A DNA stretch of 64,000 bases from Oscillospiraceae bacterium. GTDB taxonomy: Bacteria > Bacillota > Clostridia > Oscillospirales > Ruminococcaceae. The notes under the pieces were generated by a model, which was not told the DNA's origin, ran no database searches, and saw only the letters and a list, made by a program, of their open reading frames with translations. A program made the position numbers and the translations under genes. Below are positions 26,312 to 34,765 of the stretch, piece after piece; position 1 is the stretch's first letter, and every line of letters begins with the position of its first letter. The stretch covers positions 78,508 to 142,507 of the forward strand of contig JAFYQD010000007.1 in NCBI GenBank assembly GCA_017547245.1, written 5' to 3'.

Positions 26312-26346
26312 TTTCTTACATTAAGCCCATAACAGGAGGAACAACC

Positions 26347-26874
26347 ATGCAGAAACGTTATCTTGATTGCGGAAAGATTGTTACCACCCACGGCATCCGT
26401 GGCGAAGTAAAGGTAGAGCCCTGGTGCGACACCCCCGATTTTCTGCTGGATTTTGATACCTTTTATCTGGGCAAGGACCGCCGTCCTGTTCAGGTGGAAA
26501 AAAGCCGTGTTCACGGTGCAATGGTGCTGCTGAAGCTCAAGGGTCTGGATACCCCCGAAGAAGCCACCAAGCTGCGTGGAACCGTTATTTATATTGACCG
26601 TGACTCTGTGGAGCTGGAAGAAGGGGAATACTTCATTCAGGATATCATCGGTCTGGAAGTGGTGGATGCCGACGACGGCCATCGTTACGGCAAACTGGTG
26701 GATGTTACCGAAACAGGCGCCAACCAGGTCTATCACATCCGTTTTGACGATGAAAGCCTGAAGCTGATTCCCGCCATTCCTCAGGTGGTCATTTCCATTG
26801 ATCTGGAGAAAGGCAGAATGCAGATTCGTCCGCTGCCCGGTCTGTTTGATGACGGAGAGGCGGTGGAAGCATGA
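26347..26874 (+). CDS. rimM: Ribosome maturation factor RimM
   Basis: Assists 30S head assembly and binds S19. 175 residues. The N-terminal RimM barrel has ITTHGIRGEVKVEP-type sequence (here VTTHGIRGEVKVEP), and the PRC barrel (YFIQDIIGLEVVDADDGHRYGKL) follows from about residue 97. RBS ACAGGAGG. The stop overlaps the trmD start by four bases. Confidence 0.97.
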   Translation: MQKRYLDCGKIVTTHGIRGEVKVEPWCDTPDFLLDFDTFYLGKDRRPVQVEKSRVHGAMVLLKLKGLDTPEEATKLRGTVIYIDRDSVELEEGEYFIQDIIGLEVVDADDGHRYGKLVDVTETGANQVYHIRFDDESLKLIPAIPQVVISIDLEKGRMQIRPLPGLFDDGEAVEA

Positions 26875-27674
26875 GAATAGACATCGCCACCCTGTTTGTG
26901 GAGATGTGCGAGGCTGTAATGAACGAAAGCATCATCGGCCGTGCCCGTGCTGCCGGTCACATCGAGGTTTTTTGCCACAACATTCGTGATTACAGCCCCG
27001 ATATGAAGCACCACCGTGTCGATGATTCTCCCTATGGCGGCGGCAAGGGTATGCTGATGCAGCCCGAACCCATATTTGCCTGCTATGAGGACATCTGCCG
27101 TCAGGCCGGCCACAAACCTTATGTAATCTATCTTTCGCCCCAGGGCAAAGTGTTCAGCCAGCACAAGGCCAAAGAAATGGCTAAAATGGATCACATCCTG
27201 CTGCTGTGCGGTCACTACGAAGGGGTTGACCAGCGTGTCATTGACGAAATTGTGGATGAAGAACTTTCCATCGGCGATTATGTTCTGACCGGCGGTGAAC
27301 TGGGTGCGCTTGTGGTGGCTGACGCCGTATGCCGCCTTTGCCCCGGGGTTCTGCCCGAGGAAGAGTGCTTTACCCAAGACAGCCACTGGAACGGCCTTCT
27401 GGAATATCCCCAGTATACCCGTCCGCCGGTGTGGCACGGAAGGGAAGTGCCCGAGGTGCTGCAGAGCGGCCACCACGGCAACATTGAAGCCTGGCGGCAC
27501 CAGCGTTCGCTGGAAAACACCCTGCGCAAACGCCCCGACCTGATGAAAAAAGCCCGTCTGGATGCCAAAGATAAAAAGTTTGTGGACGAGCTTCGCCTTG
27601 TAATCAAGGCTGAAAAGGAAGCTGCCGAAGCGGCTTCCGCCCAGCAAAGTAACCCATCCAACAGCGAGGAATAA
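26871..27674 (+). CDS. trmD: tRNA (guanine-37-N1) methyltransferase TrmD
   Basis: SAM-dependent methylation of G37, preventing frameshifts. 267 residues. It begins MRIDIATLFVEMCEAVMNESIIGRA and has the trefoil-knot motifs LLCGHYEGVDQRVID and IGDYVLTGGELGALV. The Ala-rich tail is low-complexity. Translationally coupled to rimM. The usual next gene rplS is not here; a DUF554 gene follows instead. Confidence 0.97.
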   Translation: MRIDIATLFVEMCEAVMNESIIGRARAAGHIEVFCHNIRDYSPDMKHHRVDDSPYGGGKGMLMQPEPIFACYEDICRQAGHKPYVIYLSPQGKVFSQHKAKEMAKMDHILLLCGHYEGVDQRVIDEIVDEELSIGDYVLTGGELGALVVADAVCRLCPGVLPEEECFTQDSHWNGLLEYPQYTRPPVWHGREVPEVLQSGHHGNIEAWRHQRSLENTLRKRPDLMKKARLDAKDKKFVDELRLVIKAEKEAAEAASAQQSNPSNSEE

Positions 27675-27680
27675 AATATT

Positions 27681-28397
27681 ATGACAGGTACTATTGTAAA
27701 TGTAGTGGCCATTGTGGCCGGTTCGCTGCTGGGTCTGCTGCTCAAGTGCGGCATGCCCCAGCGTATTGAAGAAACACTGATGAAGATTATGGGCGTTTCG
27801 GTGCTTGTCATCGGCCTGAACGGTGTGGTCAGCTCCATGTTTACCGTGGATGCCGACGGCGGCCTTTCCTCCTCGGGGGAACTGCTTATGCTCTGCAGTC
27901 TGGTCATTGGTGCCGTTTTCGGCGAATTGCTGAACATTGACGATCATCTCAATCATTTTGGCAGCTACATAGAATCCAAAACCAAGGCCGATGGTTTTTC
28001 CCGTGGTTTCATCAGCGCATCCATCATCTACTGCGTGGGTGCCATGGCCATCATCGGTTCGCTCAACGACGGTCTTACCGGCGACAGCAGCGTGCTGTTT
28101 ATCAAGAGCGCGCTGGACGGTGTAAATTCCATTATCTTTGGTGCATCGCTGGGCATTGGCGTGGCCTTCTCCTCCATTCCTGTACTGGTCTATCAGGGCG
28201 GCATTTCGCTTCTGGCCGGTGTCATTGCGCCTCTTGTTTCGGATGTTTTGCTGAATAATATCTGCGCTGTTGGTTATGTTATCGTTGCCTGCATTGGTAT
28301 GAACATTTCCGGCATCTGCAAAATCCGTGTGGCAAATTTGCTGCCTGCACTTATTGTACCTGTGCTCTATCAGGTGGTTTTATCCTTCATCCACTAA
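27681..28397 (+). CDS. DUF554 family membrane protein
   Basis: 238 residues with about six or seven hydrophobic segments. It begins MTGTIVNVVAIVAGSLLGLL and contains LIGAVFGELLNIDDHLNHFG and FISASIIYCVGAMAIIGSLNDGL, typical of DUF554 (YdfK/YqgA) proteins. Function unknown; a transporter is likely. It starts six bases after trmD and probably is the last gene of that operon. No clear terminator is seen after it. Confidence 0.88.
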   Translation: MTGTIVNVVAIVAGSLLGLLLKCGMPQRIEETLMKIMGVSVLVIGLNGVVSSMFTVDADGGLSSSGELLMLCSLVIGAVFGELLNIDDHLNHFGSYIESKTKADGFSRGFISASIIYCVGAMAIIGSLNDGLTGDSSVLFIKSALDGVNSIIFGASLGIGVAFSSIPVLVYQGGISLLAGVIAPLVSDVLLNNICAVGYVIVACIGMNISGICKIRVANLLPALIVPVLYQVVLSFIH

Positions 28398-28553
28398 GTG
28401 TTGTGGTTGCTGTGGTATAAAATAGTCGTATAAGTTGCTTATATTGTTGAAAACTTTGTGGTGATTATCAACAAGGAAACCCGAAAAAAAGCCTTTTTAT
28501 TGGAAAACAGATAGAAAAATTCCAAAAGGGGGCTTAACTGCGCAAAAAGTGCA

Positions 28554-28581
28554 TTGACGGTTTTGGGGTGTGTGCTATAAT
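28554..28581 (+). promoter_or_regulatory. HPr gene promoter
   Basis: TTGACG (28554-28559), 16-base spacer, TATAAT (28576-28581). The region before it (28398-28553) holds nothing recognisable. Confidence 0.75.
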
Positions 28582-28639
28582 GTAGCATGTATTCTAGTGA
28601 AAGACATCAACCATTGAATGAATAGGGAGAGTATCGAAT

Positions 28640-28903
28640 ATGTACGTTAAAGAAGTAACCGTTCAGAATCACGTAGGTCTGCACGCCCGTCCCGCCACCT
28701 TCTTCATCCAGAAGGCTAACGAATTCAAGTCTTCCATCTGGGTAGAAAAGGAAGAACGCCGTGTAAACGCCAAGAGCCTGCTGGGCGTTCTGTCTCTGGG
28801 CATTGTTGGCGGCACCTTCATCAAGATCATTGCCGATGGCGCTGATGAACAGCAGGCTGTCGATTCTCTGATCAAGCTGATCGAATCCGGCTTCGCTGAA
28901 TAA
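28640..28903 (+). CDS. ptsH: HPr family phosphocarrier protein
   Basis: 87 residues. The active-site His15 (GLHARPA) accepts phosphate from enzyme I, and the regulatory Ser46 (NAKSLLG) is the target of HPr kinase. Having both argues for a true HPr rather than Crh, which lacks His15. It stands alone; enzyme I is not in the window, so a role in CcpA-type carbon regulation rather than sugar transport is possible. Confidence 0.93.
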   Translation: MYVKEVTVQNHVGLHARPATFFIQKANEFKSSIWVEKEERRVNAKSLLGVLSLGIVGGTFIKIIADGADEQQAVDSLIKLIESGFAE

Positions 28904-28923
28904 GAACAAAAAACGAAACAATT

Positions 28924-28960
28924 GGGTGCGTTGCCTTATTTAAGGCGACGCACCCTTTGT
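28924..28960 (+). terminator. Terminator after the HPr gene
   Basis: GGGTGCGTTGCCTTA/TAAGGCGACGCACCC with TTTGTGTTTTG after it. Confidence 0.85.
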
Positions 28961-29003
28961 GTTTTGTGTTATAATAAGCGTAAAAAGAAAGGAGGCCGCC
29001 CAA

Positions 29004-30848
29004 ATGAATAATGCCAACCTGCCTGCGCTGCGGGATAAAGCTGCGCGGCTTCCTTTGGAGCCGGGCGTATACATCATGAAGGACAAGTCCGGACAGATTA
29101 TTTATGTGGGCAAGGCCAAAGCACTGCGCAACCGTGTGTCCAGCTATTTCCGTTCGGTCGAAAAACACCTGCCCAAGGTCTACCGCATGGTGGAACATGT
29201 GCAGGATTTTGAGATTATTGTTACCGACAGCGAGTTTGAAGCCTTGGTGCTGGAATGCAGCCTGATCAAACAGCACACCCCAAAGTACAACATCCTGCTC
29301 AAGGATGACAAGGGTTACAGCTACATCAAGGTTTGGCCCAAACGCTACAGCCGCATCACTGCCGCTTTGCAGAAAGGGGAGGAAGGGGACTACCTTGGTC
29401 CTTATATTTCTTCCTATGTGGTCAAACAGACGGTGGACGAAGCCAACAAGGTATTCAAACTGCCCACCTGCAGCCGCAAATTTCCCGAAGAGATGGGCAA
29501 AGGCCGCCCCTGCCTCAATTACCACATCAAGCAGTGCATGGGTGTTTGCCGCGGCAATATCAGCGAGGATGAATACAATTCGGTTTTGAACGATGCATTG
29601 GACTTCATCCGTGATGGCGGCGCAAAATCCATCAAGATACTGACCGAAAAAATGGAAGAAGCCTCTGAAAACCTGGAGTTTGAACGGGCTGCCCGATATC
29701 GTGACCGCATCCGTGCCATCGGCCGCATTGCCGACCAGCAGAAGGTGGTTTCCATCAAACAGGATAGCCTTGATGTCATTGCCACCCTGCAAAGCGGAGA
29801 CGACCTGTGGGCAGGCATTCTGTGCTTCCGCGGCGGCCGTCTGGTGGATAAAAAGGACATCAAACTGGGGGGCATCGGCAACCAGGATGAACTGCTGTCC
29901 GGTCTGCTTTCCAGTTACTATTACAAGCGTGGGGATATCCCCAAAAAGATATATATTGATGCCGAGTGTGCCGACAAAGCCTTGCTGGAAAGCTGGCTGA
30001 GCGGTGAGGCAGGGCACAAGGTTGAACTGAGCGTTCCCCAGCGTGGCGAGGGGGTGCGCCTGATGGAAATGGCCCGCAACAACGCTGCCCAAACCGCAGC
30101 ATTGGCCCTGCGCCGCGGCGGCCGTGAACTGGCTGCTTTGGATGAGCTCGGTCGGCTGCTGGGGCTGGAATCTCCGCCAAGCTACATCGAGGCCTACGAC
30201 ATTTCCAACATCGGCAGCGACACCATTGTGGGCGGCATGGTGGTTTTCTGTGACGGAAAACCGCTGAAGGCGGCCTATCGCAAGTTCTCTATCCGTGAAA
30301 CGGTTGGGGCTCCCGATGACTATGCCTCTATGTGCGAGATGCTGCGCCGCCGTTTTGAAGAATACGCCAATGCCGTCGAAAAGGGTATCACCGTTGGTTT
30401 TGGCCGCATGCCCGATCTCATTCTGTTGGATGGCGGCAAAGGCCATGTGGGGGCTGTTACGCCGCTTCTGCGCGGCATGGGCGTTACCGCTCCTGTGTTC
30501 GGCATGGTCAAGGATGACCGCCACCGCACACGTGCCATTGCGGCCGATGGCGGAGAGCTTTCCATGACTTCGCTCCGTGCGGCTTTCAATCTTGTCACCG
30601 CCATTCAGGACGAAGTACACCGCTACTCCATTGCTTTTTCCCGTGCAAAGCATCAGTCCAGTTCGCTGGAACTGCGTCTGGAGGCTGCCCCCGGCATCGG
30701 GCCGGCCCGTGCCCGAGCCCTTTATCTGCGCTTCCGCAGTATGAAGGCCATCTCGGTTGCTTCTGTTGATGAACTGGCAGCCACCCCGGGCATGAACCGC
30801 TCTGCGGCCGAAGGGCTTTACAACTATCTTCACGATGGTGAAGAATAA
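29004..30848 (+). CDS. uvrC: Excinuclease ABC subunit UvrC
   Basis: Nuclease that makes both incisions in nucleotide excision repair. 614 residues. It has a GIY-YIG domain (GVYIMKDKSGQIIYVGKAKALRNRV, about 20-50), a Cys-rich linker (CSRKF.. CLNYHIKQCMGVCRG), a UVR motif (about 205-240), an RNase H-like domain (EAYDISNIGS, ILLDGGKGHV) and a C-terminal helix-hairpin-helix (AAPGIGPARARALYLRF). ATG at 29004 has AAAGGAGG upstream. A TATAAT lies at 28970-28975, but the -35 is weak. Confidence 0.97.
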   Translation: MNNANLPALRDKAARLPLEPGVYIMKDKSGQIIYVGKAKALRNRVSSYFRSVEKHLPKVYRMVEHVQDFEIIVTDSEFEALVLECSLIKQHTPKYNILLKDDKGYSYIKVWPKRYSRITAALQKGEEGDYLGPYISSYVVKQTVDEANKVFKLPTCSRKFPEEMGKGRPCLNYHIKQCMGVCRGNISEDEYNSVLNDALDFIRDGGAKSIKILTEKMEEASENLEFERAARYRDRIRAIGRIADQQKVVSIKQDSLDVIATLQSGDDLWAGILCFRGGRLVDKKDIKLGGIGNQDELLSGLLSSYYYKRGDIPKKIYIDAECADKALLESWLSGEAGHKVELSVPQRGEGVRLMEMARNNAAQTAALALRRGGRELAALDELGRLLGLESPPSYIEAYDISNIGSDTIVGGMVVFCDGKPLKAAYRKFSIRETVGAPDDYASMCEMLRRRFEEYANAVEKGITVGFGRMPDLILLDGGKGHVGAVTPLLRGMGVTAPVFGMVKDDRHRTRAIAADGGELSMTSLRAAFNLVTAIQDEVHRYSIAFSRAKHQSSSLELRLEAAPGIGPARARALYLRFRSMKAISVASVDELAATPGMNRSAAEGLYNYLHDGEE

Positions 30849-30865
30849 GCAAGGAATCAAAAAGA

Positions 30866-30895
30866 AAAGCTCCCTCGTTTTGAGGGAGCTTTTTG
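30866..30895. terminator. Bidirectional terminator between uvrC and the AOR gene
   Basis: AAAAGCTCCCTC/GAGGGAGCTTTT with loop GTTTT and T runs on both sides. Confidence 0.9.
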
Positions 30896-30904
30896 TATGT
30901 ACGT

Positions 30905-33001
30905 TTATGCTTCTGCTTCGGCAGTTTCCAAGGTCTTCAGCAGTTCTGCGGCATGGCTGATGCCCAGTTCTTTCAGCAGTTTTTCTTCGGGCAGGCCAAC
31001 AGCGTTCCACCCAAATGCCTTATAAAGCTGTGCCAAAGCTGCGGTTACAGCTGCTTCGGTAAGGCTATCTTCTGCCTTCACCCAGTCGCTTACTGCATCA
31101 AGGGTGCTGGGGTCAAGGTTTTGGGCATGAACGCACTGCAGCACACGGGCGGCGGTCAAGCCGGTCTGGGCTTCCTTTTCCAACTGTTCGGAAGAGATGC
31201 TGCTGCCCCATACCAAGCCGGCCAAATCGGCGGTCAAAGCAGGGTTTGCGGTATAGCCGGATTCCTTGGCGGGTGCGGCCGAAATGGGCCACAGGCGGCT
31301 GCACAGACCCAACAGCGAGGCAACATAGCTCTGCTTGGCGCTCCAGCCCATCAGTTCGGCCTTTGCATCAGGAACAAGGATATCGTCCTTCACCTTTACT
31401 GCGGTTTTTGCGCCGCAGTGGGCAGAAATGATGGCTTCTACCGCATCGGCAGTCAAGCCGCAATCCAACAGCTGGGTCATGGGTCGGCGCAGTTCGTCAC
31501 CGCTTACGGCAGCCAATGCTGCTTCGGCAGCACCATGCAGCTTGTCGGCATCCAGCGCACGCTTTAGGCTGCAGACGGGTGCGGTGTCGGCGGTCTGGAA
31601 TTCTTCACCAAACTTCCAGGTTTCGGCGGCATCGGCGGTGCCAAGCACAGCAAACTTGCTGTTGTTTTTGCCCAAACGGCGGAATACATCAATCAGGAAG
31701 GAGAGGTTGCCTGTACGGTAAAGCTCCCAATCAAAGGAGCCGTATTCTGCCTTGGCCAGGGCGGCTTCCATCTGGCCCGAATCTACGGCATAACGGAAGT
31801 TCTTGGCCAGCTGACCACCCAACAGACCTACGCCAAAGTCTTCGGCAAGGCTGGCGGCAGCGGCTGCAATTTCCAGGTCGCTGTATTCAAAATGCTCCAC
31901 TACTGTGGCGGTTTCTTCTTCGGTTTCTTCCTTTTCCTTTTCGGGCTCGGGAATTTCACCAACCTTGGGCATAAAGCCGCGGGCGTTGCGCAAAGCCTCA
32001 CAGCCGCAAAGCTGATAGGGCGAAAGTCCGGCACGTTCCAATGCAGGCAGATGCAGCAGGGTGGCACAGCCGCTGGCGCAGCTGGGGCAGGCCACGGCAC
32101 GCACCACAGCATCAGCTGCCTTTTCACCAAAATCACGAACCACGCTCAGGGTACGCAGACCCATGCGTGCAGTATCTCCGGGGGCACATTCACCGGTTTC
32201 CACACCGCTGGCCGAAGCCCCCCAGTAAAGACCGGGTGCGGCGTTCCACCAGCTGTTGGGAGCATGATAGTCGCTCCAGCTTTGGGCCTTTGCGGGCACC
32301 ACGCTGCCGCCGGGGGCGGGCAGCCAGGTCTTGTTCAGCTCATCCATGGCAGAAGCAAAGCCTTCCATATCGGCAATGCCAACGGCGCCGGTGCCACGCA
32401 GGGCAATGGCCTTCAGATTCTTGGAGCCCATTACACCGCCCAGACCATCGGCTGTAGCGCCGCCAAGGCTTACAATCGAGGCGATGTCCAGCTTGTTTTC
32501 GCCGGCAGGGCCGATGGCGGCCACGGCGGCTTCACGGCCAACGGTGGCGCAAATCTGGGCTGTGGTATCGTGGGTACCGGCACCCCAAAGGAAGGTAGCC
32601 GATTCCATCTTAACTTCGTTGTTGTTGATGTTGACCCAAACAGGGCTGGCCGAAGCACCGGTGATGATTACAGCATCATAGCCGGCATATTTCAGCATGG
32701 TTCCAATGCGGCCGTTCATCTGGTGGCAGCAGGGAACACCTGTAATGGGCGAAAGGGCTGCAACAGCCACCGAGCAGCTGCCGGGAATGCCGCTGCCGGT
32801 CAGGGCGCCGGCGGCCAGAACCAGAACGTTGCCCTGGTCGTAGGCATTTTCCAGTTTGGCGGGCAGTTCTTTCAGCAGAATGCGGTAGGCCAGGCTGGCG
32901 CCGCCGCTCAGTTCGGCATAGTCGGCGGTTTTAACAATCTCTGCAGCAGGAGTGCTCAGGTCAATTTTCAATATTTTTCCGGTCATTGCATAGTTTTCCA
33001 T
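30905..33001 (-). CDS. Aldehyde:ferredoxin oxidoreductase family protein
   Basis: Predicted tungsten or molybdenum-pterin oxidoreductase, 698 residues against about 600 for typical AORs. The N-terminal part (GKILKIDL, GPAGENKLDIASI, GGVMGSKNLKAIALRGTG) is clearly AOR. The [4Fe-4S] ligands appear as CPSCASGC near residue 300 and the distal LLGLC near 575. There is an acidic insert (EIPEPEKEKEETEEE) and long Ala-rich stretches in the C-terminal half. No signal peptide. Start at 33001 follows GGGAGGG. It is 15 bases downstream of a Tat-signal polyferredoxin that probably exchanges electrons with it. Substrate unknown. Confidence 0.85.
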   Translation of the reverse strand: MENYAMTGKILKIDLSTPAAEIVKTADYAELSGGASLAYRILLKELPAKLENAYDQGNVLVLAAGALTGSGIPGSCSVAVAALSPITGVPCCHQMNGRIGTMLKYAGYDAVIITGASASPVWVNINNNEVKMESATFLWGAGTHDTTAQICATVGREAAVAAIGPAGENKLDIASIVSLGGATADGLGGVMGSKNLKAIALRGTGAVGIADMEGFASAMDELNKTWLPAPGGSVVPAKAQSWSDYHAPNSWWNAAPGLYWGASASGVETGECAPGDTARMGLRTLSVVRDFGEKAADAVVRAVACPSCASGCATLLHLPALERAGLSPYQLCGCEALRNARGFMPKVGEIPEPEKEKEETEEETATVVEHFEYSDLEIAAAAASLAEDFGVGLLGGQLAKNFRYAVDSGQMEAALAKAEYGSFDWELYRTGNLSFLIDVFRRLGKNNSKFAVLGTADAAETWKFGEEFQTADTAPVCSLKRALDADKLHGAAEAALAAVSGDELRRPMTQLLDCGLTADAVEAIISAHCGAKTAVKVKDDILVPDAKAELMGWSAKQSYVASLLGLCSRLWPISAAPAKESGYTANPALTADLAGLVWGSSISSEQLEKEAQTGLTAARVLQCVHAQNLDPSTLDAVSDWVKAEDSLTEAAVTAALAQLYKAFGWNAVGLPEEKLLKELGISHAAELLKTLETAEAEA

Positions 33002-33016
33002 TCTTGACACCCTCCC

Positions 33017-33655
33017 TTACAGATCGGTCCAGCCGGTGATGGCCAAAGCACCGGTGGGGCAGGCTGCAATACAGCTGCCGCAGGTGATGCACTTAACGGC
33101 CACTCCGGTTTCGGGGTGCTGGGTGATGGCCTGCCAGGGACAGGCAGAAATGCAGGTGCCGCAGCCGTCGCACTTTTCGGCATTTACGGTGCGGGTGCCG
33201 GTTTCCTTGTCGGGTAGAATGGCCTGCTGAGGACATACGTTGGCACACAGGGGGGCACGGCACTGGCGGCAGATGGCAGGTTCAATGCGGCCGTTGCCCA
33301 TCAGGCCGTCGCCATAGCGGTAGTTCAGTTTGGGACCATTCTGGCCAAACTGCAGACCACGGTCGCTATGTATGGCAGCGGCGGCAGGCTGAGCTGCGCC
33401 GGCGTTGGCCATGCTGCAGGCAAGCTCGCAGCGGCCGCAGCCGATGCACAGGTCAGAATTGACCATCAGCATACCCTGGGGCAGGGGCAGACCGGTCAGG
33501 TTGCCTTTTTCCTGCATCGGGTCTTTCGAGCAACCCATCAGGCTGAGGAAACTGGCACCCAAAGCCAGTGCGGCAGTTCCCTTGGCAGCGGTTTTCAAAA
33601 ACTCACGTCGCGTGGTTTCTTTTTCAAGCAGCTGGTCCAGCAAATGTTCGGACAA
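33017..33655 (-). CDS. Tat-exported 4Fe-4S polyferredoxin, partner of the AOR
   Basis: 212 residues; TTG start at 33655 with AAGGAGGG upstream. A twin-arginine motif TTRREFLKTAAKG and hydrophobic core are followed by a possible lipobox (SLMGC, Cys42). Then come four cysteine clusters: CIGCGRCELAC, CRQCRAPLCANVC, CDGCGTCISAC and CITCGSCIAAC. This is the DmsB/HybA-like electron-transfer layout with up to four [4Fe-4S] clusters. It precedes the AOR gene in one operon. The paired AOR has no own signal, so either it is carried along through Tat or the prediction of export is wrong. Confidence 0.88.
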   Translation of the reverse strand: MSEHLLDQLLEKETTRREFLKTAAKGTAALALGASFLSLMGCSKDPMQEKGNLTGLPLPQGMLMVNSDLCIGCGRCELACSMANAGAAQPAAAAIHSDRGLQFGQNGPKLNYRYGDGLMGNGRIEPAICRQCRAPLCANVCPQQAILPDKETGTRTVNAEKCDGCGTCISACPWQAITQHPETGVAVKCITCGSCIAACPTGALAITGWTDL

Positions 33656-33726
33656 GCGAAACCCTCCTTAAAAGGCCCGGCGCAGGGCAGCCTGCATACG
33701 GGCATAAAAATCATCATAACAGAAAT

Positions 33727-33755
33727 ATTTTACCATATGGCAGAGTGTGGTTCAA
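33727..33755 (-). promoter_or_regulatory. Promoter of the polyferredoxin-AOR operon
   Basis: Minus strand TTGAAC (33750-33755), 17-base spacer, TAAAAT (33727-33732). Confidence 0.6.
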
Positions 33756-33802
33756 GCTGTTTTTGGATGGTGCGAACCGTTCAAAAAAGTTTTTCAGGAT
33801 GA

Positions 33803-33861
33803 TTGACAACTATGTCGTGACGTGATATATTGTGAGTAAGATATATCGTCGCACGACATAT
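33803..33861 (+). promoter_or_regulatory. padR promoter and operators
   Basis: TTGACA (33803-33808), 17-base spacer and TATATT (33826-33831). The spacer contains ATGTCGTGACGTGAT. After the start site lies ATATCGTCGCACGACATAT (33843-33861), an imperfect inverted repeat with perfect core GTCG-CA-CGAC. Two half-sites ATGTCGT/ACGACAT bracket the -10 box, as expected for PadR autorepression. Confidence 0.75.
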
Positions 33862-33882
33862 CAAAATTGGAGGTGATCAGGG

Positions 33883-34200
33883 ATGGATGACAGCGAAGCT
33901 TTGATAAAGGCCTATCTGCCCATGACCGAACAGGGCTTTTTGCTGCTTTACAGTCTTACCGAAGAACGGCATGGTTACGGCATCATGCAGCATGTGCATG
34001 AAATTACCCACGGTCGCATCAACCTTGGTTCCGGAACGGTTTACACCATGCTGTACAAAATGGAAAACGACGGCCTTATCGGTACAGTGAGGGAACAGGA
34101 CCGCCGCAAGGTTTACCAAATCACCAAAGATGGCCGAAAAGTATTGCAGGCAGAAGCCGGACGTTTGCGTCAACTGGTTGATATCGCCGCAGAACTGTAA
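33883..34200 (+). CDS. PadR family transcriptional regulator
   Basis: 105 residues. A winged helix-turn-helix (MTEQGFLLLYSLTEERHGYGIMQHV, then INLGSGTVYTMLYKMENDGLI and RKVYQITKDGRKVL) is followed by a short helical dimerisation tail. This is the small PadR-s1/s2 type that often senses membrane-active or drug-like compounds. RBS GGAGGTGA. Likely autoregulated and in one operon with the nfeD and SPFH genes, so its signal may concern the membrane. Confidence 0.9.
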   Translation: MDDSEALIKAYLPMTEQGFLLLYSLTEERHGYGIMQHVHEITHGRINLGSGTVYTMLYKMENDGLIGTVREQDRRKVYQITKDGRKVLQAEAGRLRQLVDIAAEL

Positions 34201-34249
34201 AAAATGAAAATAGGGTTATTTTGCAAAGCTTGTGAAAGGAGAGATTCCT

Positions 34250-34714
34250 GTGAGCGAAGGTAAGCTGTTAGAAATGCTGATGCAGTGGCTGCCTATGATA
34301 TGGCTTGTGATTGCCGTAATTTTTGGCGTCATTGAAGCGGCCACCGTTCAGCTTATGTCCATCTGGTTTGCCATTGGTGCGGTGGCGGCAATGATTGCTT
34401 CCCTGCTGGGGGCCGGTGTATGGGTTCAGTTTGCTGTCTTTCTCATCGTGGCCATCATTGTTCTTGCTTTTACCAGACCTATGGTTAAAAAAGTGCTTAA
34501 GGTGGGCCATGTACATACCAATGCCGACAGCGTTATTGGACGCATCGGCGCTATAACAGTAGATATTCCCGGTCCCGGAGAGGTTGGTCGTGTGCTGGTG
34601 GATGGTCAGGACTGGTCTGCCATCAGCGAAGATGGTTCCTTTATCCCCAAGGGGGAACGAGTATTGGTAAAATCTATTGAAGGGGTAAAACTTGTGGTAG
34701 AACCCATGTTTTAA
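34250..34714 (+). CDS. NfeD-like membrane protein
   Basis: 154 residues; GTG start at 34250, AAAGGAG eight bases upstream. Two to three transmembrane helices (about 10-85) are followed by a C-terminal OB-fold soluble domain (IGRIGAITVDIPGPGEVGRVLVDGQDWSA), the short (1b) NfeD type without a ClpP-like protease. These proteins work with SPFH/stomatin proteins such as the next gene. Confidence 0.9.
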   Translation: MSEGKLLEMLMQWLPMIWLVIAVIFGVIEAATVQLMSIWFAIGAVAAMIASLLGAGVWVQFAVFLIVAIIVLAFTRPMVKKVLKVGHVHTNADSVIGRIGAITVDIPGPGEVGRVLVDGQDWSAISEDGSFIPKGERVLVKSIEGVKLVVEPMF

Positions 34715-34765
34715 CCTGACAAAGGGGTAAAATAAACACTCAGATCAATTACAGGAGGTAACACA

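Noticed and set aside
28640-28903. Crh (catabolite repression HPr)
   Set aside because: Active-site His15 is present, which Crh lacks.
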